Source: Serripes groenlandicus
Taxonomy: Eukaryota > Mollusca > Bivalvia > Cardiida > Cardiidae
NCBI GenBank assembly: GCA_031761405.1
Contig: JASEVX010000003.1
Location: forward strand, 115,995,747 to 116,059,746
DNA length: 64,000 nucleotides
Reading direction: 5' to 3'
The first letter of the stretch is position 1; each line of letters starts with the position of its first letter. Positions 54,838 through 64,000 of this stretch are shown in pieces. The notes beneath the pieces were generated by a model. That model ran no database searches, had not been told where the DNA came from, and was given only the letters and a program-made list of their open reading frames with translations. A program made the position numbers and the translations under genes.

Positions 54838-54995
54838 ACGCTCGTAAAGATATGACGAGATATATATTGTTTCAGATTGATATTTGCGTCAGCCAACCAA
54901 ATTGCTAGATGCAAAGTCGTAAGTTATCAAAAGGGGAGATAGTCAATATAAATACACGAGATAGAGAATCGGTGATTGCCAAGTGTTCCGATTGG
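54838..54995 (+). promoter_or_regulatory. Repeated promoter-like block, copy 2
   Basis: CAGATTGATATTTGCGTCAG, CCAACCAAATTGC (decayed CCAAT), AATATAAATACACGAGATAG and GGTGATTGCCAAGTGTTCCG match copy 1 in order. Confidence 0.45.
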
Positions 54996-55261
54996 ATAGA
55001 ATACTTTAATGTATAGAGTCAATTCGAGACGATCTTGTATGCGGTGTCGTCAGATGAAATATACGTACTGCGAAGTATTTCGGTCTTATTTTAATGATAT
55101 TAATAATCACAATTTACGCAAACACAAATGCTCGCTGGATTCTATACCCTACCCAGCTCTAAGTAAAGCGCGTATTTCATATTTTAAAATCCTAATTTTA
55201 CCTTCAAACCCAATTTTAAGGGTTCTCAAATGTTAGCACCACAATAAAGGTTTTGATTGCT

Positions 55262-55470
55262 AAACCCATTCCTACCTGCAGACGCAGCTACAGCAGACAA
55301 TTTTTGAAAACATTTTAGCAAAAAGGGAAAATGTTCATAATGAGCACTTTTTCCTTTGCCAATGTGTTTAACTCTATTCAATAAGTGTATGATCACAGAT
55401 AGAGTTGTACATATTTTCGCCCTAATGTTTTCAAAGTCGACTACTGTAGAGTGGGAATGTGTTTTTTTGA
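55262..55470 (+). mobile_element. TTAA-type MITE, degraded
   Basis: CTACCTGCAGACGCAGCTAC, GAAAACATTTTAGCAAAAAG, TGTTCATAATGAGCACTTTT and TGTTTTCAAAGTCGACTACT. Confidence 0.55.
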
Positions 55471-55479
55471 GTGAAATTT

Positions 55480-56585
55480 TCGAACCAAGACCTGTTTACT
55501 GCTCTATAACTAGAGGCGTCTGCTATATGACTGTAAACGAATATCTATGATTTTGGACGTAAGTTGTAGTATCGTTCTGATTATTAACGCGTCAGCGCTG
55601 AGCTTGTTATGGTTCTCTAGATATCGATAATTAATCGATTGATTTTACAGACACAATCGTATTAACCACTCTAGACAATTTATGTATTTCGGTTCACACT
55701 TAGGTAACATGCTTGCATTTTAACATCAAAACCTGCATTACAAAAATACACCTTTGCGTTGAGTGTAACATTTCGGTAGCTCACGTTTAGTAACGGTTCG
55801 TACCAAAAGTGAACACGCTGTAATTTAATTGGTGGATTGGCTACCGTTTGCTATCATAAAAGTTAATTGAACGCAGGACAGATTGCAGAAAACCGTACTA
55901 AGCTTCGCACTGACGTTTCAAATGATCTGGACAATAGCATACAATATATATGACTGGGGCTTTTCATGAATAGTACACGATTCTATTATTTCAGTGTGCA
56001 AGCAACACTAAAAACGCCATTATCGTCTTAATTGTTTGAGCAGGGTTAACTTTTAATAATACGGGTAATAAATCAAATACCAGAAACCTTTTACGGGAAA
56101 GGGGTTAAATCTGAATTCTCCTTATATTGAAATTGAGATCTTTTTAATCCTTATGCTGCTTTATTGCAATTGCTAGTACATTGGTAAATCATTGAAGCGA
56201 TTTTAACAAGAGCATAAATGTCGTAGTTTTGCTAATAATCAACAAATGACGAGCGAGCAATGTAAGCCACGATTAGACTTCACGAATGTACACGCCGATC
56301 TTGGTCTACTTTGTTCGCGTGTACTGTGTTAAAAGTAGGGGCGCATCGCGAAAACCAACCAACTGAAGGTATTTGTGATCAGTATTGATTCAGATAAGTC
56401 AGTGCATCCGTGCATATTGATCCGACTCTGCACTGTTTGCCAATTAGTACTGAAAGGTCTTTAGACTGTATTATAGTATCTATTTGGATGCTCAAATAGG
56501 TATTTACCACGCAATGTACTCGTCATAATTACAGTAAGGTTGTTTTATATAGAGAGACGCTCAACATGATCTTAAAACAATAACA
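55480..56585. other. No gene or clear repeat recognised
   Basis: AT-rich. Fragment CATATTGATCCGACTCTGCA (56417) belongs to the same dispersed repeat as 10195-10300. Confidence 0.4.
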
Positions 56586-56586
56586 A

Positions 56587-56853
56587 ATGAGCCGACCGCA
56601 AGAAAACCAACATTATGGCCTATGCGTAATGTATCGACCCAAATCAGCCTGCGCTGTCCGCGCAGACTGATCCGGGCTGACAAATTCCGTCTCAGGGATA
56701 TAGAGGAATAGAGTAAAAATTCCTGAAACAGAAAATCAACAGTGTTGAAAATTGTCTGTCCTGGTTAGCCTGCGCGGCATGCTTAGGCGGAAACATCTGG
56801 GTGGAAACATTACGCAGAGGCCATTTTGTTGGATTTCTCGCGAGACTGCTCAA
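56587..56853. mobile_element. ATGAGCCGTT MITE, reverse, full length
   Basis: ATGAGCCGACCGCAAGAAAA to TTTCTCGCGAGACTGCTCA. TTCCTGAAACAGAAAATCAA and CCTGCGCTGTCCGCGCAG inside. Confidence 0.8.
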
Positions 56854-57134
56854 ATCATCTTCGTGTTACAGCATCCACACCGCCATTAGCCTGCCCTACA
56901 TTCAATGAGCATTAAACACTTTTACGTTTTACAATGCTTCATGAAAACCTGTTATGTTTCAGTTATGTTTTAAACCTAAGAAATGGGTGTTCTCGCGGGG
57001 CTAAACTGGAGAACAAACACAGTACCCCTTTCCATTATTGTTGCTTATTTCTTATTATGCTGATAAAATAGCTTATTTTTTTGGAGTATTCTACGGCCTG
57101 CTGTTATTGCAATTGATGGTGACTATGAACATAT

Positions 57135-57236
57135 AGAGGATATTACATGAGTGGTCATTCAATACGGAATTTATTAAACGAGTTTAATAAATTTCGTATT
57201 GAATGACCACGAATGTAATGTTCTTTTTATATCATA
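57135..57236. repeat. Hairpin with about 48-bp arms and no loop
   Basis: GTGGTCATTCAATACGGAAT, TTATTAAAC is directly followed by its mirror GTTTAATAAATTTCGTATTG, AATGACCAC. The match extends outward through ATATTACAT/ATGTAATGTT. Confidence 0.85.
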
Positions 57237-57484
57237 AATACTAATTTAATAATTTACAGCGCTATATCCATATAAACGTCGCTATAAAGCGCGCATATTT
57301 ACAACGCTAAACGTTACGTTATGACGTCACGTTACGTAGCATTGTTATTACACTAGTTGAATACGCAATTTATACAATGGCTTTATTACACTCAGTCTCC
57401 GGCGACGTCATTTATGATATAAAGTTATTAATTTCACTGCATACTATTATTAATAATGTTTAGTATCATTGCGGTTTCAACAGT

Positions 57485-57690
57485 ATTGAGGTCGTATCAC
57501 GGCGTGTCCTGGGTACATTACCAGTACCGTTGGTAAGCTTATCCTGACACCAGAGCATCCGTCGTAATGCTATCCCCACAAGTGTCAAGGAGCGAAGCCA
57601 CTTCTATTCTTTTTAAAGTCTATGATATGGCCCGACCGTGCATCGAACCCCGGTCTCTCGATTCTAGCCATTACGCAACATGAGGCGGTG
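57485..57690 (-). mobile_element. Degraded SINE, reverse
   Basis: TTATCCTGACACCAGAGCAT, CCGTCGTAATGCTATCCCCA and the B-box complement GTGCATCGAACCCCGGTCTC are in the order of a reversed type A SINE. Confidence 0.7.
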
Positions 57691-58034
57691 GAAGAAGAAA
57701 AGTTTTTAAGGTCGTTGCGAATATTTTTAGCGCGTAAATTTGTTTATTGGATCAGTAAAATCTCAATTATGCAATAAAATGTTTTAAGTTCAGTTCGTGA
57801 GGGCTAATTCGCATTATTATTGTTGACGTCTGTCGTCTGTGGTAGTAGGTTATACCAGGTCACTGGAAAGCCGACCCTGCGCCATGTGGTCAGTACATAA
57901 TATGTTCGATGACTTGTTGTTGTTTTTCATCCTAGAAGCCTTAATAAACTAACGGTGATATTGATGAGCCACTGGTGGTGACTAAATAAAATTATTGAAA
58001 TGTAAATCGATAATAATTTTCATCCACCGCGAAA

Positions 58035-58100
58035 GCGAGAGCGAGAGCCAAGGGTTCGATCCTCGGTCGAGTCCAACCTGAATCTTAATTAATGGAAGTA
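58035..58100 (+). mobile_element. SINE head fragment
   Basis: A clear B box in AAGGGTTCGATCCTCGGTCG, AGTCCAACC, then GTGGCTCCCC, as in the next SINE. Confidence 0.55.
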
Positions 58101-58194
58101 GTGGCTCCCCTCATTAGATCTCTTAGTCAACAGTTAATACTCCAAAGAGGCAACTAATCCGAGCCCCTGATATATGTACACATTCACAAGAGAG

Positions 58195-58440
58195 AGATTG
58201 CCGTGCTGTAATGGTTAGAACGTCCACATTTGGAGCAAGGGACCTGGCTTCGATCCCCGACCAGGTCATACCATATACTGGCAGTGGTGGCTCCCCGCCT
58301 TTGTGTTCAGGGGTTTAGGGATATAATAACGACTGATGCATCGGTGTCATCATAAATAATACCAGTAATAATTGCAATTTACCCAGGAGAAAACGCTCAG
58401 GATAATGGAGATTATAATTACGACTGATGTATCAGTGTCA
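58195..58440 (+). mobile_element. tRNA-derived SINE feeding a minisatellite
   Basis: A box in TTGCCGTGCTGTAATGGTTA, B box in CTGGCTTCGATCCCCGACCA. Body GTGGCTCCCCGCCTTTGTGT, AACGACTGATGCATCGGTGT. Its expected 3' tail GGCGTAAAACACC passes directly into the array that follows. Confidence 0.8.
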
Positions 58441-58930
58441 AACTAACGGCGGAAAACACCTTACAAACAAAAGACGTAAAACACCTCAAAAACGAACGGC
58501 GTATAACACCTTACAAACAAACGGCGTATAACACCTTACAAACGAACGCCGTAAAACATCTTACAAACAAACGGCGTATAACACCTTACAAACGAACGCC
58601 GTAAAACATCTTACAAACAAACGGCGTATAACACCTTACAAACGAACGCCGTAAAACATCTTACAAACAAACGCCGTAAAACATCTTACAAACAAACGGC
58701 GTAAAACACTTTACGAACAAGCGACGAAAGACACCTTACAAACTAACGGCGTAAAACATCTTACAAACTAACGGCGTAAAACACTTTACGAACGAGCGAC
58801 GAAAGACACCTTACAAACTAACGGCGTAAAACATCTTACAAACTAACGGCGTAAAACACCTTACAAACAAATGGCGTAAAACACCTCACAAACGAACGGC
58901 GTAAAACACCTTACATTCGAACGCGTTCAC
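58441..58930 (+). repeat. 25-bp minisatellite grown from a SINE tail
   Basis: About 19 copies of ACGGCGTAWAACACCTTACA+AACAA. The GGCGTAAAACACC core is the SINE tail found at 11707, 28180 and 52895. Confidence 0.95.
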
Positions 58931-59545
58931 GAGACCCCTTCGTGTATTACGCTACTCGTCGTCTCTACATACTACGCAAGGCTATATTTGAAGCGCTTCT
59001 TGCGATTCATTGGTAGTCATGTTGAATGAGCGTACAGGGAAGGCACGTGTAAGCCTGTTCTCCCTTATATGATTTAGCTCTAAATGCATCTTCTGGCAAA
59101 ACGCTGGAAACGTTGTCCCACTAGTGCCACTTACAATGATACAAATGCTTGGATGCAATAAGACCCCGAATCTTTTGACGCGCCCAATTTTACATGAACC
59201 TGTTTCAAAATCTAGGATAAAACGAATTAAATGATAATAAAACCTCCCTTTGAACTACTTTATCTGTTTGTGACTTGTAGACACCGTTTTCCCCTGATGA
59301 TACTTAAACGATTATCAAGGGTTGAAGCAGTAATAACTCCATTTCCAATTGGTATATACGTTTTTCGAAACCTTTCTAATGCGTGTTTCTGCAATTCCGC
59401 AATTTGCTTACTTTACCTTTTGTCATTTCGCATAAAGTACTTTAAAAGTCCTATGTGTTTCGGTGAATATATTAGATGTTGCTATCTACTGTGGTTTGCC
59501 AGTCAGGCTATAAATTATACCTGGTTCAATATAACTTACTGATTT
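58931..59545. other. No gene or clear repeat recognised
   Basis: GATGCAATAAGACCCC at 59154 resembles ATACAATAAGACCCC at 9670 and units at 47890, hinting at a shared dispersed repeat. A plus frame 59231-59542 is not recognised. Confidence 0.4.
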
Positions 59546-59786
59546 GATGAGCGACCAGCCTTGACTCTGCGTAAAGTATCGACCCGGATCAGCCTAAGCA
59601 TGCCGCGCAGGTTAACCCGGACAGACACTTTTCGCCTCCTGTGGATTTTCTGTTTCAGGAAGCATTACTATACACCCCAAGACGGAATGTGTCGGCCCGT
59701 AGTAGCTTGCACGGGCTACGCAGGCTGATCTGGGTCGATGCCTTACGCAGTGTCCATAATGTTGGTTTTCTCGCGGATCGGCTCAA
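59546..59786. mobile_element. ATGAGCCGTT MITE
   Basis: ATGAGCGACCAGCCTTGACT at left (internally shortened) and GTTGGTTTTCTCGCGGATCG, GCTCA at right. Interior TTTCTGTTTCAGGAAGCATT. Confidence 0.8.
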
Positions 59787-60281
59787 ATTGTGCACTTACT
59801 TATTGACCCGATTGTCGATTTACCCCGATATAGATATACAATTTTGACCTGTCTAACGACATAATAATTATCAAACTCTCCTGTATTCAGAATATTTAAT
59901 TCTCTTCAAAGTTCGACAGACGTGCATAATAAAATCCACAGAAAGCGTCCGAATGAAACAGAAAGAACACAAACTGAACCATGTGGTTTGACCTACATCA
60001 ATACGTGATGATTGAGCGCATTTTATTTATTTAAGAAGCGTATCATTACAATTCATATACCTATCATTTTGTTTAGAGCTTAGCATCTTTTAGCTTAAAG
60101 AAATTGCTCGTGTTCTAAAAGACACCAGCTACGGATGTTTCAAAATTCGTCTGCAATAGGGAAATTGTATATATGTTCAAATAAGGAGTTTTGACCAAGA
60201 GACCCGCGTCTTAGGATCTGAACCTCTGACATCCGGTCATACTAATATTGCTTTATCCTTATCCTGGGAATGGTACCCCGT

Positions 60282-60410
60282 ATTTAACTCCTTTCCTCAT
60301 ATAGGCGCAGTTTACGCCTCTGCCTAAGATGACCTTTGGAAACATTGTAACGAAAGGAGAAATTACTCATGATGAACTTACTTCCCAGATTTTTTAATAT
60401 TTTCCAAGTA
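60282..60410 (+). mobile_element. TTAA-type MITE, deleted and degraded
   Basis: TTAACTCCTTTCCTCATATA then GGAAACATTGTAACGAAAGG, AGAAATTACTCATGATGA. The right half is lost next to the following array. Confidence 0.55.
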
Positions 60411-60423
60411 ATTTCGCAAGTAA

Positions 60424-61053
60424 GGGAGGGGTACTATTTACTTTGTGTAACGGTTAAGGGGTACTATTTACTGTGTGTAACTGTTAAGGGGTACTATTTA
60501 CTGTGGGCATCGGTTAAGGGGTACTATTTACTGTAGGTAACGGTTAAGGGGTACTATTTACTATGGGTAACGGTTAAGGGGTACTATTTACTGTGGGTAA
60601 CGGTTAAGGGGTACTATTAACTGTGGGTAACGGTGGGTAACGGTTAAGGGGTACTATTTACTGTGGGTAACGGTTAAGGGGTACTATTTACTGTGGGTAA
60701 CGGTTAAGGGGTACTATTTACTGTGTGTTACGGTTAAGGGGTACTATGTACTGTGTGTAACGGTTAAGGGATACTATTTACTGTGGGTAACAGTTAAGGG
60801 GTACTATTTACTATGGGTAACGGTTAAGGGGTACTATTTACTGTGGGTAACGGTTAAGGGGTACTATTTACTGGGTTAAGGTTAAGGGGTACTATTTACT
60901 CTGGGTAACGGTAAAGGGGTATTATTTACTGTGTGTAGCGGTTAAGGGGTACTATTTACTATGGGTTAAGGTTAGGGGGTACTATTCACTATGGGTAACG
61001 GTTAAGGGGTACTATTTACTGTGGGTAACGGTTAGGGGGTACTATTTACTACA
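60424..61053 (+). repeat. 30-bp minisatellite with GGTTAAGGGG core
   Basis: About 21 copies of GGTTAAGGGGTACTATTTAC+TGTGGGTAAC, some reading GGTTAGGGGG. Strong strand asymmetry (G-rich plus strand in the core). Confidence 0.95.
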
Positions 61054-61380
61054 TATTGGTAATTGAAATGAGTAGCGAACACTTAAGATCAAAGTTTGCA
61101 GTCTGATCTTAGTCTGCTTTATTCGCAATTGGAGTTTTTAGTATAAAAAATGTTCTTTCAAATGTACTTAGATATTAACTAAGATGTTTGCTGTATGTTG
61201 GTAAGAGTTAAATTTAGGAGGAAAAGGCGTTTGTTCAAAGTATGGTCAACAAGTGGTTTGTTCTGATATACACTCAGGAGAAAGACAATACATAGCCAAT
61301 ATAGAAAATACCGTTCAACATGCTTGTTATATGACGATACAATGCCAGAGCATTTTTATTTCTGGTGAGCGTTGATGCCT

Positions 61381-61710
61381 TCATTGATCGACTACCTCAA
61401 AGAAGGTCTGTGTACGAATTTGCACGGTAGTGGTATGTTCTCGTTTTCTGTTCATCAAATAGTATATTTTATCGTTCCCTCTTTTTAAAAGAACCGGAAT
61501 ATGAACAATTTGTATTAATAACTTATATCTCCCAGTATCTGTATCTCTAATGCACCTTTTATGCAGATAATTTACGCGGAATAATTGTCCTGCAAGCGCT
61601 ACGCGTGTATGAACTTGCCATGATTTGTACACGTAACGGAGGTTGGATCTTGTTGATCGACACATGGCAAGAATAATGAAGGCCATCTGTCCATATAGCC
61701 TTTCCTGCAA
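61381..61710 (-). other. Unassigned open frame, 109 codons
   Basis: The longest frame here outside a repeat array. The translation is mixed, with a basic middle (RVNYLHKRCIRD), and does not match any family I know. There is no visible splice or promoter context. It ends about 105 bp before the foldback element. It is probably chance, listed because it is not explained by a repeat. Confidence 0.15.
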
Positions 61711-61816
61711 ATGAATGACTTCTATTAAGTAGTGTGTCTACCGAATTTCAACAATTATGATTTTTGACCCACTTTCCACGCGTTTTACGATCCACGTGCT
61801 AAACGTTAACTTTACG

Positions 61817-63608
61817 GTTTAATATGGAACGCCTTTACTGCCTTAGTATGTTGTATTGTATTATACGCAGTACATTTTCACGTATATGAGGTACATATTT
61901 TATTTGACGTGGTACATTATTCGTGATATGCAGTGCATTTTCTATTATGTGTGGTGATTATTGAATAATATGCAGTGCAAAATAGTGTTTAAACAGTAGA
62001 ATAACCATTATACGTTGTACAAACAACGTCATGTGCAATACAAACTATATACTATGCAGTACAAATGACATTATATGTGGTGTATTTGTTTGTGTATGCA
62101 GTAGTTTTACATGTATACGTTGTATGTTGGTCAATATATGCGATGTATGTTTTAATATATGAAGTGCCTGCACGTATCTTTATACTTGGTGAATTATTAT
62201 GTATGTGTACATAAAAGATCATAGTACGCAATGCATTTGGCAATATGTTCGGTCCATACTAATGTATACATGGTGTAAACAGCTTTATATGCGGTACATT
62301 TTTCATTAGGATGATCATACTTTCCGGCATTCTCCGTAATTATTTATCCGGAAAATACCGAGTCAGACAGATAGATATTAACATTTACACCGTTTACTCA
62401 ATTTAAAAAAAAGCGCTTGAATAATTTATAAATAGATGTGTACACATGTTCTGAATACACGAGGGGCAGAAATGTCGTCGTCTGCACTGAAATCCGCTCT
62501 AGACGAGATGGGTCTGTTCATTCGGCATGATTTTGCAGTCTGATCAAAATCTAAAATCTAAAGTCCGAACATTATTAGTCCAATAATATATGACCATGAC
62601 CTCGAATGCTTATGTTATATGAGTAGATCATTACATGTACTTACATATGCTTATTAGAAGCTTCAGTCAACTTGTGACGATTATGATAAGCAGAGCAAAT
62701 ATGCAGGCTGATTTGAACCTACACTGTTCAGAGAAAACCAAAGTTATGCCTTTTCCCAAAGACAAAATCAAATATATCACGTAAATCACTTTTCAAGTTA
62801 TTTCTCTTATTTCCAGAAGCTGCTGAGGAATTTAAAGTTGTTTTTATGAGGAAACATTACCATAAAGTGGTAACCTAAACACATGTTTAAATCTTTTCTG
62901 TAATACAACAAGTATGCATCAGATGACTTTAAGGCAAAATTATAGAAAATCTTAATAAATGAAAGTATAATTATTGAAGAGGGGTTGGTTGAACGCATTG
63001 TGACAAATGGAGGAATTTCTCAAGATGAGCAATTTATCCTTTGACCATAATAATGATTTCAAGAGTTTTCTGCTTCAGGAATTAAAGATCGTCTGCATAG
63101 ACGACATTCTGCATCTCGTCTATTTAGAAAATGTGTACACTTTTCATAAAGATTGTTCCACAATGCCTTCTTAAAATGGATTAGACGGTGTTACTGTTCA
63201 AACCTATCTGTCATGCTCGGTAATTTCCGGAAATAATTCCGGAGAATGCCGGAGTATGCCGGAGAATGCCGGAAAGTATGATCATCACCAATGTTAATGC
63301 ACCGCGTATAAAGTTTAAACCACCGCATATAATCAAAGTACTACCACACGTATTGAAGAATAGACTGCATATAATGTTGTTTGTATTGCATATGACGTTG
63401 ATTGCACACTATATAATGGTTATTCTACTGTATCTTCATACTTATGCACCTAATATTATTAAATAACCACTATATATTATACAAAATGCACTGCATATCA
63501 TGCAAATTGTACCACGTCAAATGAAATATGTACCTCGTATACATGAAAATGTACTGCGTATAATACAATACAACATAGTAAGACAGTAAAGGCGTTCCAT
63601 AGTTTAAC
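61817..63608. mobile_element. Foldback element, about 1.8 kb
   Basis: The left arm (61817-62374) and right arm (63204-63608) are inverted copies. They share GGAACGCCTTTACTG, TATGTTGTATTGTATTATAC, GCAGTACATTTTCA, TTTGACGTGGTACA, ATATGCAGTGCATTTT, GATCATACTTTCCGGCATTC and, at the inner ends, CCGAGNNNGACAGATAG. The arms are made of degenerate units of about 36 bp (TATRCGCAGTACATTT). The 0.83-kb centre holds a MITE fragment but no gene. Confidence 0.85.
62895..63105 (+). mobile_element. TTAA-type MITE, degraded, inside the foldback centre
   Basis: ATACAACAAGTATGCATCAG, ATGACTTTAAGGCAAAATTA, GCATTGTGACAAATGGAGGA and CTCAAGATGAGCAATTTATC in family order. Confidence 0.55.
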
Positions 63609-63612
63609 ATTA

Positions 63613-64000
63613 TTGGAACTTACCGATACAACTACTGGTAAGTATTTACACTTTCTCTGCTGGGACAGATGCCGATGCAAATGCTTATCTTGATCTACAC
63701 ATTGCACAAAATCCAGCTTGTATCTTTTCCCATGAACGGTCTCAAATATACATATACATAATATGATTATGGCAAGAGCTTTAGCATTCCAAAGTGTTGA
63801 TGTACATAATCATTCCTGGAAACCAATTCCTCATTTCCATGAATGTACGAAGCCCTTTAATTGGAAATAAGTTCCTCGTCATGTTTATACACTCTTAAGG
63901 CTACAGGAATTACCAGCCTTTTATACAACCGAGACACACGACACAAACCGGCAGACAAAAACGGACCAAACTTACTCGACAAAATATTTGTTTCTATGTT
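63613..64000. other. No gene or clear repeat recognised
   Basis: AT-rich. Minor CATTCCTGG...CCAATTCCTC doublets near 63810. Confidence 0.4.

Noticed and set aside
60424..61053. True telomeric array
   Set aside because: The period is 30 bp with a long non-telomeric part, and it is followed by ordinary sequence.

Overview
The window looks like animal, probably bivalve mollusc, intergenic DNA. It is AT-rich and has no intact long reading frame. It is dense with tRNA-derived SINE copies, short inverted-terminal-repeat elements (MITEs) and tandem minisatellites. The repeat styles (elements ending in a GC hairpin plus CTCTTGTTT, TTAACCCTTTCCC-ended MITEs, ATGAGCCGTTCC-ended MITEs) fit what I know of heterodont clam and mussel genomes. 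The species call is inference from repeat style only. I see no functional protein-coding gene, rRNA gene or bona fide tRNA gene.

Layout. 1-5.6 kb: fragments of a modular tandem element, SINE fragments, a long hairpin (3179-3332), a hairpin MITE (4746-4940) and TTAA-type MITEs. 7-13 kb: a 20-bp minisatellite, SINE pieces, two MITEs and a 5S rRNA-like fragment. 13.7-15.6 kb: a 31-bp minisatellite carrying an 817-bp higher-order duplication. 16.3-24 kb: four large modular tandem elements and two further MITEs. 26.4-31 kb: the most informative locus, a decayed gene on the minus strand (27594-30918). It belongs to an uncharacterised, transposase-like family and is interrupted by a SINE and by a 1.04-kb modular element. 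35.2-37.4 kb: a locally duplicated segment, one copy of which holds a 603-bp element with 8-bp target duplications. 37.4-46.7 kb: nested and clustered TTAA MITEs and four minisatellites, one split by a 1.3-kb insertion. 47.4-50.2 kb: another split tandem repeat and a MITE that carries a 31-bp palindrome. 52-64 kb: a 1-kb inverted-repeat element rich in TTCGAATA, more SINEs, minisatellites seeded from SINE sequence, a 30-bp GGTTAAGGGG minisatellite and a 1.8-kb foldback element.

The parts do not form a pathway. They read as layers of insertion: mobile elements in an older transposase-like gene, MITEs in MITEs, tiny hAT-like palindromes in MITEs, and tandem arrays growing out of SINE heads and tails. 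The strongest leads are the decayed gene family, the 31-36-bp hAT-like palindromes, the shared hairpin-plus-CTTGTTT design of several unrelated tandem elements, and the foldback element.
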